Source of the DNA: Abditibacteriales bacterium
GTDB taxonomy: Bacteria; Armatimonadota; Abditibacteriia; Abditibacteriales; JANWYM01
NCBI GenBank assembly: GCA_025055355.1
Contig: JANWYM010000011.1
Span: 1-22,985 of the forward strand
DNA: 22,985 nucleotides
Direction of reading: 5' to 3'
Notes under the pieces: model-generated
Seen by the model: only the letters and a program-made list of their open reading frames with translations
What the model was told of the DNA's origin: nothing
Database searches by the model: none
Shown: positions 1 through 7,475 of the stretch, piece after piece
How the letters are laid out: the number at the start of each line of letters is the position of its first letter
Position numbering within the stretch: position 1 is the stretch's first letter
Made by a program: the position numbers and the translations under genes

Positions 1-881
1 TGCCAACGTAACGACCCCTTGACGCGCTGCGCCATTGCTTGAATATGCTCAGGCGTCGTGCCGCAGCAACCGCCGATGATGTTGACGCCGATGGCTTTGA
101 ACCGTTCTGCCCACTGTGCCATCTCCCCAGGCGTCACATCGTAAACGATGTCGTCGCCCACCAGTCGGGGCATCCCCGCGTTGGGTTTGACCACGAGGAA
201 ACCCTCTACGGCGGCACGCATCTGCTCCATGACAGGCAGATAATCGGCGGGGCCGTTGCCGCAGTTCGCGCCCACGACGTCCGCGCCGAGGTCGCGCAAC
301 CTCTTCGCGGCGTCGGCGGGTGTGTCGCCTTCGTATGACCGCCCCCGTTCAAACACGATGGTGCAGACCACAGGCAATTTCGTGTTGTCTTTGACGGCGG
401 CAATCGCGGGCTGGGCGTCCATCACGCCCAAGAACGTCTCCACCTCAATCGCATCTGCGCCCGCCGCTGCCAGCGCACGTGCAGCCTCCGCATAAACGTC
501 TTTGGCTTCCTCAAAAGACAAATCGCCGTAAGGCTCAATTGTCTGTCCGCACGGGCCCATTGAAGCCGCGATGAGAACGTCCTCTCCCACCGCCGCCCGC
601 GCTAATTGGACACCCAACGTGCAGAGGTGCACGACTTTGTCCGCCAAGTCATATTCCTTCAGCCGCAGGCGATTGCCGCCGAAGGTATTGGTCAACACGA
701 TGTCCGACCCCGCCGCCGCGTAAGCCGCTGGGATGGCTTTCACTTTTGCTGGCTCGGTTTCGTTCCACAACTCCGGGCAGCCGCCCCGCGGCAGCCCCGC
801 CGCTTGCAGCATCGTCCCCGTCGCCCCATCCAGCATCAACGTCTCTCCCGCCCGCAGGCGGGCCAGCAAATCTCGCTTCAC
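1..881 (-). CDS. Homocysteine S-methyltransferase domain protein (partial, N-terminal 293 residues)
   Basis: The frame opens with GTG at 879-881 behind a GAGGAG Shine-Dalgarno and runs off the left edge without a stop, giving 293 residues. Family members transfer a methyl group to homocysteine to make methionine, in the cytoplasm. Visible motifs are LMLDGATGTMLQ near residue 15, TNTFGGNR near 64, GANCGNGP with Cys207, and GGCCGTTPEHI with Cys272 and Cys273. The three cysteines are the expected zinc ligands, and their numbering equals what I recall for Thermotoga maritima MetH. The visible part covers almost exactly one Hcy barrel, so the gene may be a stand-alone enzyme or the first module of a cobalamin-dependent MetH; the edge prevents a choice. 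It is divergent from the valS T-box transcript. Confidence 0.9.
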   Translation of the reverse strand, partial: MKRDLLARLRAGETLMLDGATGTMLQAAGLPRGGCPELWNETEPAKVKAIPAAYAAAGSDIVLTNTFGGNRLRLKEYDLADKVVHLCTLGVQLARAAVGEDVLIAASMGPCGQTIEPYGDLSFEEAKDVYAEAARALAAAGADAIEVETFLGVMDAQPAIAAVKDNTKLPVVCTIVFERGRSYEGDTPADAAKRLRDLGADVVGANCGNGPADYLPVMEQMRAAVEGFLVVKPNAGMPRLVGDDIVYDVTPGEMAQWAERFKAIGVNIIGGCCGTTPEHIQAMAQRVKGSLRW

Positions 882-969
882 AGGCGTTCTCCTCAATGAA
901 TTCGCGCTCTATTGTAACATAACGGGCGGGGTTTGGCAATCGTTCTACGGATTTGCGAAGTGCGAGGTG

Positions 970-998
970 TTGACACTTGCCCGCCCTTTTAGTATGCT
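970..998 (+). promoter_or_regulatory. Sigma-70-type promoter of the valS T-box transcript
   Basis: A perfect TTGACA at 970-975 is followed after 17 bases by TATGCT at 993-998. Transcription would begin near 1005, about 18 bases before the first paired base of T-box Stem I. Spacing and position fit a vegetative promoter. Confidence 0.8.
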
Positions 999-1152
999 TA
1001 AATTCACAACCCCAAACGTCAACGGCTGAGAAGGAGAGGAGTAAGCGAGCTCTCCCACACAGAGAGGGAAGGTCAGGGGCTGCGAGCCTTCCTGTGGGAC
1101 GTGCGCTGAAGGTCGCTCCAGAGCCGCGAGGCTGAACGATGACACCTGCCGT

Positions 1153-1188
1153 TGACCGGTTGAAACGTTCAAACGTTTCAACCGGTCA
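1153..1188. repeat. 36-bp perfect palindrome inside the T-box leader
   Basis: Two 17-base arms beginning TGACCGGTTGAAACG are perfect reverse complements around only two central bases. The element lies between Stem I and Stem II of the valS T-box, where a short linker is normal. Its word content (AACGTT) recalls the palindromic repeat upstream of hrcA at 19687-19735. Confidence 0.9.
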
Positions 1189-1325
1189 GCGCGTGACTCA
1201 ACAAGTAGGCTTCGCCGGGCGCGCCCGTTATCGCGCAACGAGTGCTGAAGGGAGTCAATGGGTCAATCGGTTCATGGACTCAGTGACTCATTGACCAACT
1301 TCGGAACCAAGGTGGTACCACGGAG

Positions 1326-1361
1326 AGCCTCTTCCGTCCTTGCGGCGGGAGGGGCTTTTTT
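1326..1361 (+). terminator. Rho-independent terminator of the T-box (OFF state)
   Basis: The 5' arm AGCCTCTTCC starting at 1326 pairs, with some G-U pairs, with the 3' arm GGGAGGGGCT ending at 1355. Six T residues follow at 1356-1361. The 5' arm overlaps the 3' side of the T-box antiterminator, so the two structures exclude each other. valS starts 57 bases downstream. Confidence 0.88.
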
Positions 1362-1417
1362 GTTAATGGTCAATCGTTGATGCTTAACGATACGTTTCGC
1401 GATTGAGGTGATAAGAA

Positions 1418-4162
1418 ATGTCCGAAACGCAGTTGTCCACCGTTTACGACCCGAAGGCGGTAGAGGACAAGTGGTATGCGTTCTGGGAAAAGCAAGGCTA
1501 TTTCTACGCCGACGCCGATGGCAAGCCGCACGACGCGCATCCGCAGACGGGCGATGTGTATTGCATCACCATCCCGCCACCCAACGTGACGGGCAGTTTG
1601 CACATGGGGCACGCACTGCAACATGCGGTACATGACTGCCTGATTCGCTGGAACCGCATGCGCGGTAAGTTGACGCTGTGCGTGCCAGGCACCGACCACG
1701 CCAGCATCGCCGTCCACACCAAGATTGAACAGCAACTCGCCCAGGAGGGCACGTCGCGCCGCGCCCTGGGGCGCGAGAAGTTCCTCGAACGGGCGTGGGC
1801 GTGGAAGGAACATTACGGCGGGGTCATCCTGCAACAGTTGCGGCTGCTGGGCTGCTCCTATGACTGGCGGCGCACGCGGTTCACGATGGACGACCATTAC
1901 TACCGTGCCGTGCAAAGCGTGTTCGTGGAGTGGTTCAAAAAAGGCTGGGCGTATCGCGGCTACCGCATCTGCAACTGGTGCCCGCGCTGTCAGACCTCGC
2001 TGTCCGATCTGGAAGCGCCGATGGGGGACGCGCCCGGACAGTTGTATCACATCCGCTACCCGCTTGCCGCGCCGCGAGCGTCAGCGGGCGATGACGGTAT
2101 TGTGGTTGCCACCACGCGCCCGGAGACGATGTTGGGCGATACGGCAGTGGCGGTGAACCCGCAGGACGAACGTTATCGGCATCTCATCGGCAAAATGGTC
2201 ATCTTACCCCTGATGGAGCGCGCAATCCCGATTATCGCGGATGACTACGTGGACCCATCGTTCGGCACGGGCGCGGTGAAGATTACCCCCGCGCACGACC
2301 CGAACGACTTTGAAGTCGGTCAGCGCCACAACCTGCCGCAGGTGCTCGTCATCGGCAAAGATGCTCACATGACGGCGGAGGCGAAGCAGTATGCGGGCAT
2401 GGAGCGATACGAGTGCCGCGAGGCGGTGGTGCGCGATTTGAGGGCGCAGGGCTACCTCGTGAAGGTCGAGGACTATCCCGACGCCAAAGTGCCGCGCTGC
2501 GCGCGCTGTGATACAGTGTTGGAACCGCTGCCCTTGGAGCAGTGGTTCGTCCACATGAAGCCGATGGCAGCGCGGGCGATAGAGGCGATTGAGTCGGGCA
2601 AGGTGCGCTACGTGCCCGAACGCTACACGGCGATTGCACTCGAATGGTTGCGCCACATCCGCGACTGGAACATCTCGCGCCAACTGTGGTGGGGGCAACG
2701 CATTCCAGCGTGGCGGTGCGCCGACTGCACCCAGTGGACGGTGCAATTAGAAACGCCGACCACGTGCGCTCACTGCGGCAGCGCCAAGATAGAGCAAGAC
2801 CCAGACGTTTTTGATACGTGGTTCAGCAGCGGCATCTGGCCGCAGACGGTGCTGGGACATCCCGACGACACGCCCGACCTGAAGACCTTCTTCCCGACGA
2901 GTCTGCTCATCACCGACCGTCAGATTCTTCATCTCTGGGTGGCGCGGATGATCATGAGCAGCCTCGATTTCCTAAATGAGATTCCGTTTCATGACGTTTA
3001 CGTGCATCCGACCATTCTCAACTGGGAAGGCAAGCGGATGAGCAAATCCTTAGGCACCGGCGTTGACCCGCTGGAACTCATCCAAGAATACGGCGCGGAC
3101 GCCACGCGCTTTGGGCTGCTCTATATGTGTTCCATCACGCAGGACGTGCGCTTTACCGAGGAACGCATCGAGATGGCGCGCAACTTCTGTAACAAAATCT
3201 GGAACGCGGCTCGCTTCGCCCTGATGCATCTCGAAACGTTCCAACCTGTCGACCAGCTCCCCTGTCAACCTGCCGACCTGCCCCTGGCAGAGCGCTGGAT
3301 TCTCAGCCGCTACACGCGGGCAATTCAGAGCGTCACCGACGCGCTGACGAGTTACAACTTCGATGTTGCCGCGCGCGCGCTGTATGACTTTATCTGGGGC
3401 GAACTGTGCGACTGGTATCTGGAGATGGCAAAACCTGCGCTCCGCAGCAACGACGCGACGACGCAACAACGCACGCAGCAGGTGTTATGGACGGTCCTCG
3501 AGGGGACGCTGCGGCTGCTGCATCCGTTCATGCCGTTCCTCAGCGAAGAAATCTGGCAGCGGCTCCCCAAGGCAGGGGTGGTGCATCCCCGCCAGCCCGA
3601 CGCTGGCGGGGCGGGCGGTTCTGCCAGTGCCTCCAGCCTCATGGTTCAACCCTATCCGACGCCCCCGATGGGGTGGATTGATGCGGACGCCGAGATGGAG
3701 ATGAACCTGTTCATGGACACCGTGCGGGCGGTGCGCAACCTGCGGGCGGAGGCCGATGTTCAGACGGGCAAGCCCGTCAACATCACGCTGCTCTGCCACA
3801 GCGACGCGGCCCGGCGACTGTTGGAATCGTTGAGTGGCTACTTCTCCTCCCTGGACACGCGGGCGACGCTGACGTTTCAGAGCGACGGTGAAAAACCCCA
3901 CCACGCCCTGTCGGCTGTGGTGGGCGCTGTTGAGGTGTTCCTCCCTCTATCGGGCGAGGAACTGACGAAAGAAATTGAGCGACTCACCAAAGAGTGCGAC
4001 CGACTGCGGAACGACATCGCGCGCAAGGACAAGCAACTGTCCAACGAACACTTCCTTCAGCGCGCGCCCGCCGCGGTCGTCGCCAAAGAGCGCGCCCGCC
4101 GCAGCGAGTTGGCGGAGACGCTGAAGAAGGTGGAGGAGCGCCTTAAGATGTTGAGCGAATAG
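1418..4162 (+). CDS. valS: Valyl-tRNA synthetase
   Basis: This cytoplasmic class I synthetase charges tRNA-Val with valine using ATP. It has 914 residues, a usual length. ATG at 1418 follows a GAGGTG Shine-Dalgarno. PPNVTGSLHMGH holds the HIGH-type signature (HMGH at 62-65) and GKRMSKSLG the KMSKS loop (RMSKS at 540-544). The editing insert near residues 200-350 shows ATTRPETMLGDTAVAVNP and GTGAVKITPAHDPNDF. Cysteine clusters (CNWCPRC near 185-191, CARC, and CADC with CAHC) look like zinc sites. The last 60 residues are a charged helical stretch, the tRNA-binding coiled coil of ValRS. Expression is controlled by the T-box upstream. An odd segment rich in Gly, Ala and Ser at about 723-740 is encoded by a DNA palindrome (3587-3611) and interrupts a region normally compact in ValRS. 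Confidence 0.98.
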   Translation: MSETQLSTVYDPKAVEDKWYAFWEKQGYFYADADGKPHDAHPQTGDVYCITIPPPNVTGSLHMGHALQHAVHDCLIRWNRMRGKLTLCVPGTDHASIAVHTKIEQQLAQEGTSRRALGREKFLERAWAWKEHYGGVILQQLRLLGCSYDWRRTRFTMDDHYYRAVQSVFVEWFKKGWAYRGYRICNWCPRCQTSLSDLEAPMGDAPGQLYHIRYPLAAPRASAGDDGIVVATTRPETMLGDTAVAVNPQDERYRHLIGKMVILPLMERAIPIIADDYVDPSFGTGAVKITPAHDPNDFEVGQRHNLPQVLVIGKDAHMTAEAKQYAGMERYECREAVVRDLRAQGYLVKVEDYPDAKVPRCARCDTVLEPLPLEQWFVHMKPMAARAIEAIESGKVRYVPERYTAIALEWLRHIRDWNISRQLWWGQRIPAWRCADCTQWTVQLETPTTCAHCGSAKIEQDPDVFDTWFSSGIWPQTVLGHPDDTPDLKTFFPTSLLITDRQILHLWVARMIMSSLDFLNEIPFHDVYVHPTILNWEGKRMSKSLGTGVDPLELIQEYGADATRFGLLYMCSITQDVRFTEERIEMARNFCNKIWNAARFALMHLETFQPVDQLPCQPADLPLAERWILSRYTRAIQSVTDALTSYNFDVAARALYDFIWGELCDWYLEMAKPALRSNDATTQQRTQQVLWTVLEGTLRLLHPFMPFLSEEIWQRLPKAGVVHPRQPDAGGAGGSASASSLMVQPYPTPPMGWIDADAEMEMNLFMDTVRAVRNLRAEADVQTGKPVNITLLCHSDAARRLLESLSGYFSSLDTRATLTFQSDGEKPHHALSAVVGAVEVFLPLSGEELTKEIERLTKECDRLRNDIARKDKQLSNEHFLQRAPAAVVAKERARRSELAETLKKVEERLKMLSE
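3587..3611. repeat. Palindrome within the valS coding region
   Basis: CCCCGCCAGC at 3587-3596 and GCTGGCGGGG at 3602-3611 are perfect reverse complements around five bases. They encode part of the segment HPRQPDAGGAGGSASASS, which lies between WQRLPKAG and LMVQPYP, two parts that are usually close together in ValRS. An in-frame repeat insertion is the simplest reading. Confidence 0.7.
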
Positions 4163-4216
4163 CAGAACAGCGAGAGCATCCCCCAAGCGACGAGAGAGGA
4201 GGGTGCGGAGAGGCTC

Positions 4217-5077
4217 TTAATCCCCTGTCACCCACACCTTGTCCAGACTCTCTTTTGCCACCTTCGCCGCCTGCAGGGCGTCCTGCTCGGCGAGGTCGCG
4301 CAGGCGCTGGTTGAACGGTTCAACGGTCACCGGTCCATCAAAGCCGATGCCTTTGAGGATGCTCAGAAACTCGCGCAGCGGGATGACACCCGTTTCGCCG
4401 GGCAGGCAGCGCTGGTTATCAATCTGGTCAAGCACATCGCGCTCCTTCGGGGCGTCGTTGAGGTGGACGTAAACGACGTCCTCAGCGGTGAGATGTTTCA
4501 GGTCGTCTAACGTGGACTGCGCGGTATACCAGTGCCAGCAATCCAGCAGCAAGCCGACGTTGCCCGTGCCAATCGCACAACACAGCGCCAGCATGCCATC
4601 CATCGTGTAAACGAACCCGTATCGGGCGGCGGCGCGCGAGGTGCGCGGTCCGATGAACTCCAAGCCGAGGCGATGCCCGTAATCCTTGAGGATTTCAGCA
4701 ATTAGGCGAAACCGCTTGACGTGAAAGTCAAAGTTCTCCTGGCGCGGTTTGTCGTTGCTGCATGGCGGCACCCATGTCATCGTGCGAAAGCAACCGAGCT
4801 CCGCCGCCAGTTGCGCCTGCGCGGGCAGCCGCGCCAAACTCTCGTAAAACTCCGCGTCTGTGCCGCGCCAGTTGACCGGTAAACCCCACCCGCCCATCTT
4901 CAGATGGCGCGACGCGAACAGTTCCTTCACCGCATCAAGCCCCTGCGCGTCTGCTATCTTCTTCGCGTCCTCCAGACTCACATCTGCCCCCTCAAAACCC
5001 GCCTTGTGCGCAAGGTCGAGACCCTCTACCCAACTGCAGCGAATGCCGATGGCTCCGGGCGATAGATTCTTAAACAT
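4217..5077 (-). CDS. Sugar phosphate isomerase/epimerase-like TIM-barrel protein
   Basis: The protein (286 residues) belongs to the xylose-isomerase-like / AP-endonuclease-2 barrel superfamily; members isomerise or epimerise keto-sugars, inositols and related compounds with a divalent metal. Likely metal ligands are Glu140 (LGLEFIGP), Asp179 (LLLDCWHWY), His205 (VHLNDAP) and Glu253 (VTVEPFN), the usual order for the family. No signal peptide is seen, so it should be cytoplasmic. Met at 5077 was chosen because GGAGG sits five bases before it; an in-frame ATG four codons upstream overlaps that Shine-Dalgarno and has none of its own. The gene converges on valS with a 54-base gap and is divergent from the LolA-like gene. 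The substrate cannot be told from the sequence. Confidence 0.85.
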   Translation of the reverse strand: MFKNLSPGAIGIRCSWVEGLDLAHKAGFEGADVSLEDAKKIADAQGLDAVKELFASRHLKMGGWGLPVNWRGTDAEFYESLARLPAQAQLAAELGCFRTMTWVPPCSNDKPRQENFDFHVKRFRLIAEILKDYGHRLGLEFIGPRTSRAAARYGFVYTMDGMLALCCAIGTGNVGLLLDCWHWYTAQSTLDDLKHLTAEDVVYVHLNDAPKERDVLDQIDNQRCLPGETGVIPLREFLSILKGIGFDGPVTVEPFNQRLRDLAEQDALQAAKVAKESLDKVWVTGD

Positions 5078-5123
5078 GCGTGCCTCCATTCTGAATGTTG
5101 GTCCTGCGCTGGCTTCTCATTAT

Positions 5124-5219
5124 TTACGCAGTTGCTTACACTCTCTTTCCCCCTCCTCCAACCCCTTCCCTCGTGGGAGGGGCTGGAGGAGGAGAGAAGG
5201 AATACGGACAACTGCGTAA
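5124..5219. repeat. Nested palindrome in a divergent intergenic region (MITE-like)
   Basis: TTACGCAGTTG at 5124-5134 and CAACTGCGTAA at 5209-5219 are perfect 11-base terminal inverted repeats. Inside them a pyrimidine-rich arm (CTCCTCCAACCCCTTCCC) folds on a purine-rich arm (GGGAGGGGCTGGAGGAG) with one indel and one G-T. The element has no coding frame. It lies between the isomerase-like and LolA-like genes. Confidence 0.8.
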
Positions 5220-5255
5220 CCCCTGATTATAACAGAAAAACCGCCCCATGCCCAT

Positions 5256-5284
5256 TTGACTTCTTTTAGCCGCTCAGGTAAAAT
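5256..5284 (+). promoter_or_regulatory. Sigma-70-type promoter of the LolA-like gene
   Basis: TTGACT at 5256-5261 and TAAAAT at 5279-5284 are separated by 17 bases. The predicted start lies about 25 bases before the ATG at 5315. Confidence 0.75.
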
Positions 5285-5314
5285 GACTCCAACTCCTGGA
5301 ACGAGGTGAGAGGG

Positions 5315-6148
5315 ATGAAAAGAACGATGTGGATGTTCGCCATGTGTCTCAGCGTGCTGGTTGCGCTCTCGTGGCGCGCTCGCTCCGCCAGTTCCACGCC
5401 GTCGGCGGAGACGATTGTGAAACAGATGCTGAAGAAATATCAATCGCTGAACACCTTCGAGGAAATCGCCACTGACACTCGGCTGCAGAAGCGAGGTGCG
5501 GTGCAGCAGACGATGACGCTCAAAGCCAGGTTCGTCTACAAAAAGCCCAACAAGTTCCTCTACGATATTGACGACCCCTACCAGGGGATATTGGCGGTGT
5601 GCGATGGTAAGGAGTTCTATTTTTTGGTGCGCTCGTTGAACCAATATCGCAAGCATCCTGCCCCCGCCAGCATGGCGGAGGTCGCCCGTGTCGAGCCGAT
5701 GTTCAGAACGGTTTTGGACCCGCCCGCTTTCCTTCGCGGGGATGACCCAATCAAGGGCGCTCGGAACCTCAAGCTGGTCGGCAGCGAGACCATCGGGAGG
5801 CAGCCCACTTACCATCTGCGTTTCGACCAGCCCCCTCCCTCCCTTCCCCCCACACGGACGGGCGCCCCGCCGATGACAATCAGTAGGACGACGGAGATGT
5901 GGATTGGCAAGCAGGACTTCCTGCTCTACAAGACGCAGACCACGATTAAGGCGAGCCGTGGTAACCAGAGCGTGTCGTCAGTGATGACCGAGATCCACAC
6001 CCAGATGAAGGTCAACCACGACGTTGCCGACAGCGTCTTCCACTTCACGCCGCCGAAAGGGGCGAAGGAAGTGAAAGAGTTCTTCCGCTCCCCCCTGCCT
6101 GGCGCATCTCCCGGCGGAGCCCCGCCGCCTGCCCAGCCGAGGAAATGA
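5315..6148 (+). CDS. LolA-like / outer-membrane lipoprotein-sorting family exported protein
   Basis: The protein has 277 residues. MKRTMWMFAMCLSVLVALSW is a signal-peptide-like start with cleavage expected near ARSAS, so the product should be exported. The mature part resembles the LolA/DUF2092 half-barrel: repeated strands around TMTLKARFVYKKPNKFLYD, ILAVCDGKEFYFL and TEMWIGKQDFLLYK, ending near VFHFTPPKGAKEV. Such proteins bind acyl chains or lipoproteins in the periplasm; this paralogue's ligand is unknown. The C-terminus is a proline-rich tail (PGASPGGAPPPAQPRK). ATG at 5315 is preferred over an in-frame GTG at 5306 because GAGGTG at 5303-5308 is then a correctly spaced Shine-Dalgarno. 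It has its own promoter and converges on era. The family call is by fold-like pattern only. Confidence 0.72.
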   Translation: MKRTMWMFAMCLSVLVALSWRARSASSTPSAETIVKQMLKKYQSLNTFEEIATDTRLQKRGAVQQTMTLKARFVYKKPNKFLYDIDDPYQGILAVCDGKEFYFLVRSLNQYRKHPAPASMAEVARVEPMFRTVLDPPAFLRGDDPIKGARNLKLVGSETIGRQPTYHLRFDQPPPSLPPTRTGAPPMTISRTTEMWIGKQDFLLYKTQTTIKASRGNQSVSSVMTEIHTQMKVNHDVADSVFHFTPPKGAKEVKEFFRSPLPGASPGGAPPPAQPRK

Positions 6149-6269
6149 ACGTTGGCGACTCCTTCCGACGCTGAACTTTTGCGTTGCGTCACCATGTCAT
6201 CGCCAAAGTAGCCCGTCGCGCTGCGACGAAAAGGACCCACGACGGCGCCGCCACTGCCTAACTTGTGGA

Positions 6270-7169
6270 TTAGTCCTCCAGCGCATACCCCAACCGCCGC
6301 AACTGCCGCTCGTCGGTGCGCCACTTCTCGCGCACTTTGACCCAGAGTTCGAGATAGACCTTTTTGCCCAGCAACTCCTCAATCCCCTCCCGCGCGCCTT
6401 GACCGATGCGGCGGAGCATCTGCCCGCCCTCGCCGATGAGGATCTTCTTCTGGCTGGCGCGTTCGACGAACACGGTGGCAGCGATGTAAATCAGGTTGTT
6501 AGGGCGCGGCTCCATCGTTTCAACTTGGACGGCGACGGAGTGGGGAATCTCTTCGCGGGTGTGGTGCAGCACCTGCTCGCGGACGAGTTCGGCGACCATG
6601 AACTCCGGCGAACGGTCGGTGCGCATCTCGGGCGGGAAGTAAGGAGGACCTTCGGGGAGTTCAGCGACGATCTTGTGCAGCAGCACGTCAACGTTCGTGC
6701 CTTCCAACGCCGAGACCGCTACCCAGTCTTTGAAGGTGCCTAATCCCTGAAATTCTTCCACTCGTTTTTCCAGTTCCTCGGGGCGCACCAGGTCCATCTT
6801 GTTCAGCACCAACAGCACGGGCGACGCAAGGGGGCGCAGCATTTCCGCGCTGCGCCCGTCGTCCGCGTGTGGCGGGTCGGAGGCGTCTGCCACGAACAGA
6901 ATCACTTCCGCACCCGGCAGGGCGGCTCTGGCGGAGGCGACGAGATATTCCCCCAACTTGTGCTTCGGCTCGTGAATGCCCGGCGTGTCCAAAAAAACAA
7001 TCTGCCCCTCGGGCAAGTTGACCACGCCCGCGATGCGGTTGCGCGTCGTCTGCGGACGCGGCGACACGATGGCGACCTTCGTTCCCACCAGCCGATTGAG
7101 CAACGTGGACTTGCCTGTGTTCGGGCGACCAAACATGACGGCAAAACCGGATTTGAAAGGTTGATTCAT
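6270..7169 (-). CDS. era: GTPase Era
   Basis: Era is an essential GTPase that binds the 3' end of 16S rRNA and helps assemble the 30S subunit. At 299 residues it has the usual length. GTPase motifs are G1 GRPNTGKST at 14-22, G3 DTPG at 61-64, G4 NKMD at 123-126 and G5 SAL at 153-155. The C-terminal KH domain (about 195-290) shows KKILIGEGGQMLRRIG and the closing VKVREKWRTDERQLRRLGY. Met at 7169 fits Era N-termini; an upstream in-frame ATG (7229) would add 20 residues encoded by a palindromic repeat and was rejected. No good Shine-Dalgarno is visible. It lies downstream of endonuclease Q on the same strand, across a 306-base gap filled mostly by two hairpins. Confidence 0.97.
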   Translation of the reverse strand: MNQPFKSGFAVMFGRPNTGKSTLLNRLVGTKVAIVSPRPQTTRNRIAGVVNLPEGQIVFLDTPGIHEPKHKLGEYLVASARAALPGAEVILFVADASDPPHADDGRSAEMLRPLASPVLLVLNKMDLVRPEELEKRVEEFQGLGTFKDWVAVSALEGTNVDVLLHKIVAELPEGPPYFPPEMRTDRSPEFMVAELVREQVLHHTREEIPHSVAVQVETMEPRPNNLIYIAATVFVERASQKKILIGEGGQMLRRIGQGAREGIEELLGKKVYLELWVKVREKWRTDERQLRRLGYALED

Positions 7170-7198
7170 GTTCTTGAGACGGGGTGAACAGGATTGAA

Positions 7199-7285
7199 AG
7201 CCTCTCCGAAGACCGGGTAGCGCCAACATCTTGTCGGCATTTTATGCAGGCTGGAAGCCTGCGCTGCCCGGTTTTCCGAGAGGCT
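7199..7285. repeat. Imperfect inverted repeat upstream of era (first of a pair)
   Basis: Arms at 7199-7223 and 7261-7285 (25 bases each, beginning AGCCTCTCCGAAGACCGGG) match at 22 of 25 positions. The loop carries a smaller perfect palindrome, GCAGGCTGGAAGCCTGC, at 7246-7262. Confidence 0.85.
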
Positions 7286-7288
7286 CTC

Positions 7289-7355
7289 AGTAGGTCGCCA
7301 TAAGTTCTGTCCGAGTGAGATTCTTTCGCTCGGACAGAATTTATGGCGACCTACT
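7289..7355. repeat. Long hairpin upstream of era (second of a pair)
   Basis: GTAGGTCGCCATAA at 7290 starts a 27-base arm that pairs with the arm ending at 7354, with mismatches only at one internal base and near the loop. The loop is about 12 bases. It starts four bases after the neighbouring inverted repeat ends. Thirteen bases of one arm (AGAATTTATGGCG, 7336-7348) recur at 19876-19888. Confidence 0.9.
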
Positions 7356-7450
7356 TGGGACGACCGGCATCCTTTCCTGCCAAGGTTGTTAAGGCAGGTC
7401 ACAGTTTAAGACAAATCAGGGGTCTCCGTCAACATGCGCTGCCGTTTCCT

Positions 7451-7472
7451 CCGCCCTTGCAAAGAGGGGCGG
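7451..7472 (-). terminator. Possible terminator hairpin downstream of endonuclease Q
   Basis: CCGCCC at 7451-7456 pairs with GGGCGG at 7467-7472, a few bases beyond the endonuclease Q stop. There is no T tract on the minus strand, so intrinsic termination is doubtful; it may only protect the mRNA 3' end. Confidence 0.35.
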
Positions 7473-7475
7473 TGG

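Larger units (their letters stand above)
1005..1361 (+). promoter_or_regulatory. T-box riboswitch (tRNA-Val sensing) upstream of valS
   Basis: All the parts of a class I T-box leader can be read. Stem I runs from 1023 to 1126: CGGCT (1023-1027) pairs with AGCCG (1122-1126) and GGAG (1033-1036) with CTCC (1116-1119). The specifier loop has AGTA at 1040-1043 opposite GAA at 1108-1110, then GTC at 1112-1114 and a purine; GTC is a valine codon. Stem II is closed by TGACTC (1194-1199) and GAGTCA (1252-1257) and carries its own AGTA/GAA pair. Stem III is bounded by GGTCAAT (1261-1267) and ATTGACC (1290-1296). The T-box antiterminator follows at about 1305-1323; its TGGT bulge suits the acceptor end of a tRNA with discriminator A. 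An intrinsic terminator completes it. Uncharged tRNA-Val should favour readthrough into valS. Confidence 0.95.

Noticed and set aside
1228..1245. GAGTGCTGA in the T-box leader as a CIRCE half-site
   Set aside because: There is no matching TTAGCACTC nine bases upstream, and the letters belong to T-box Stem II.
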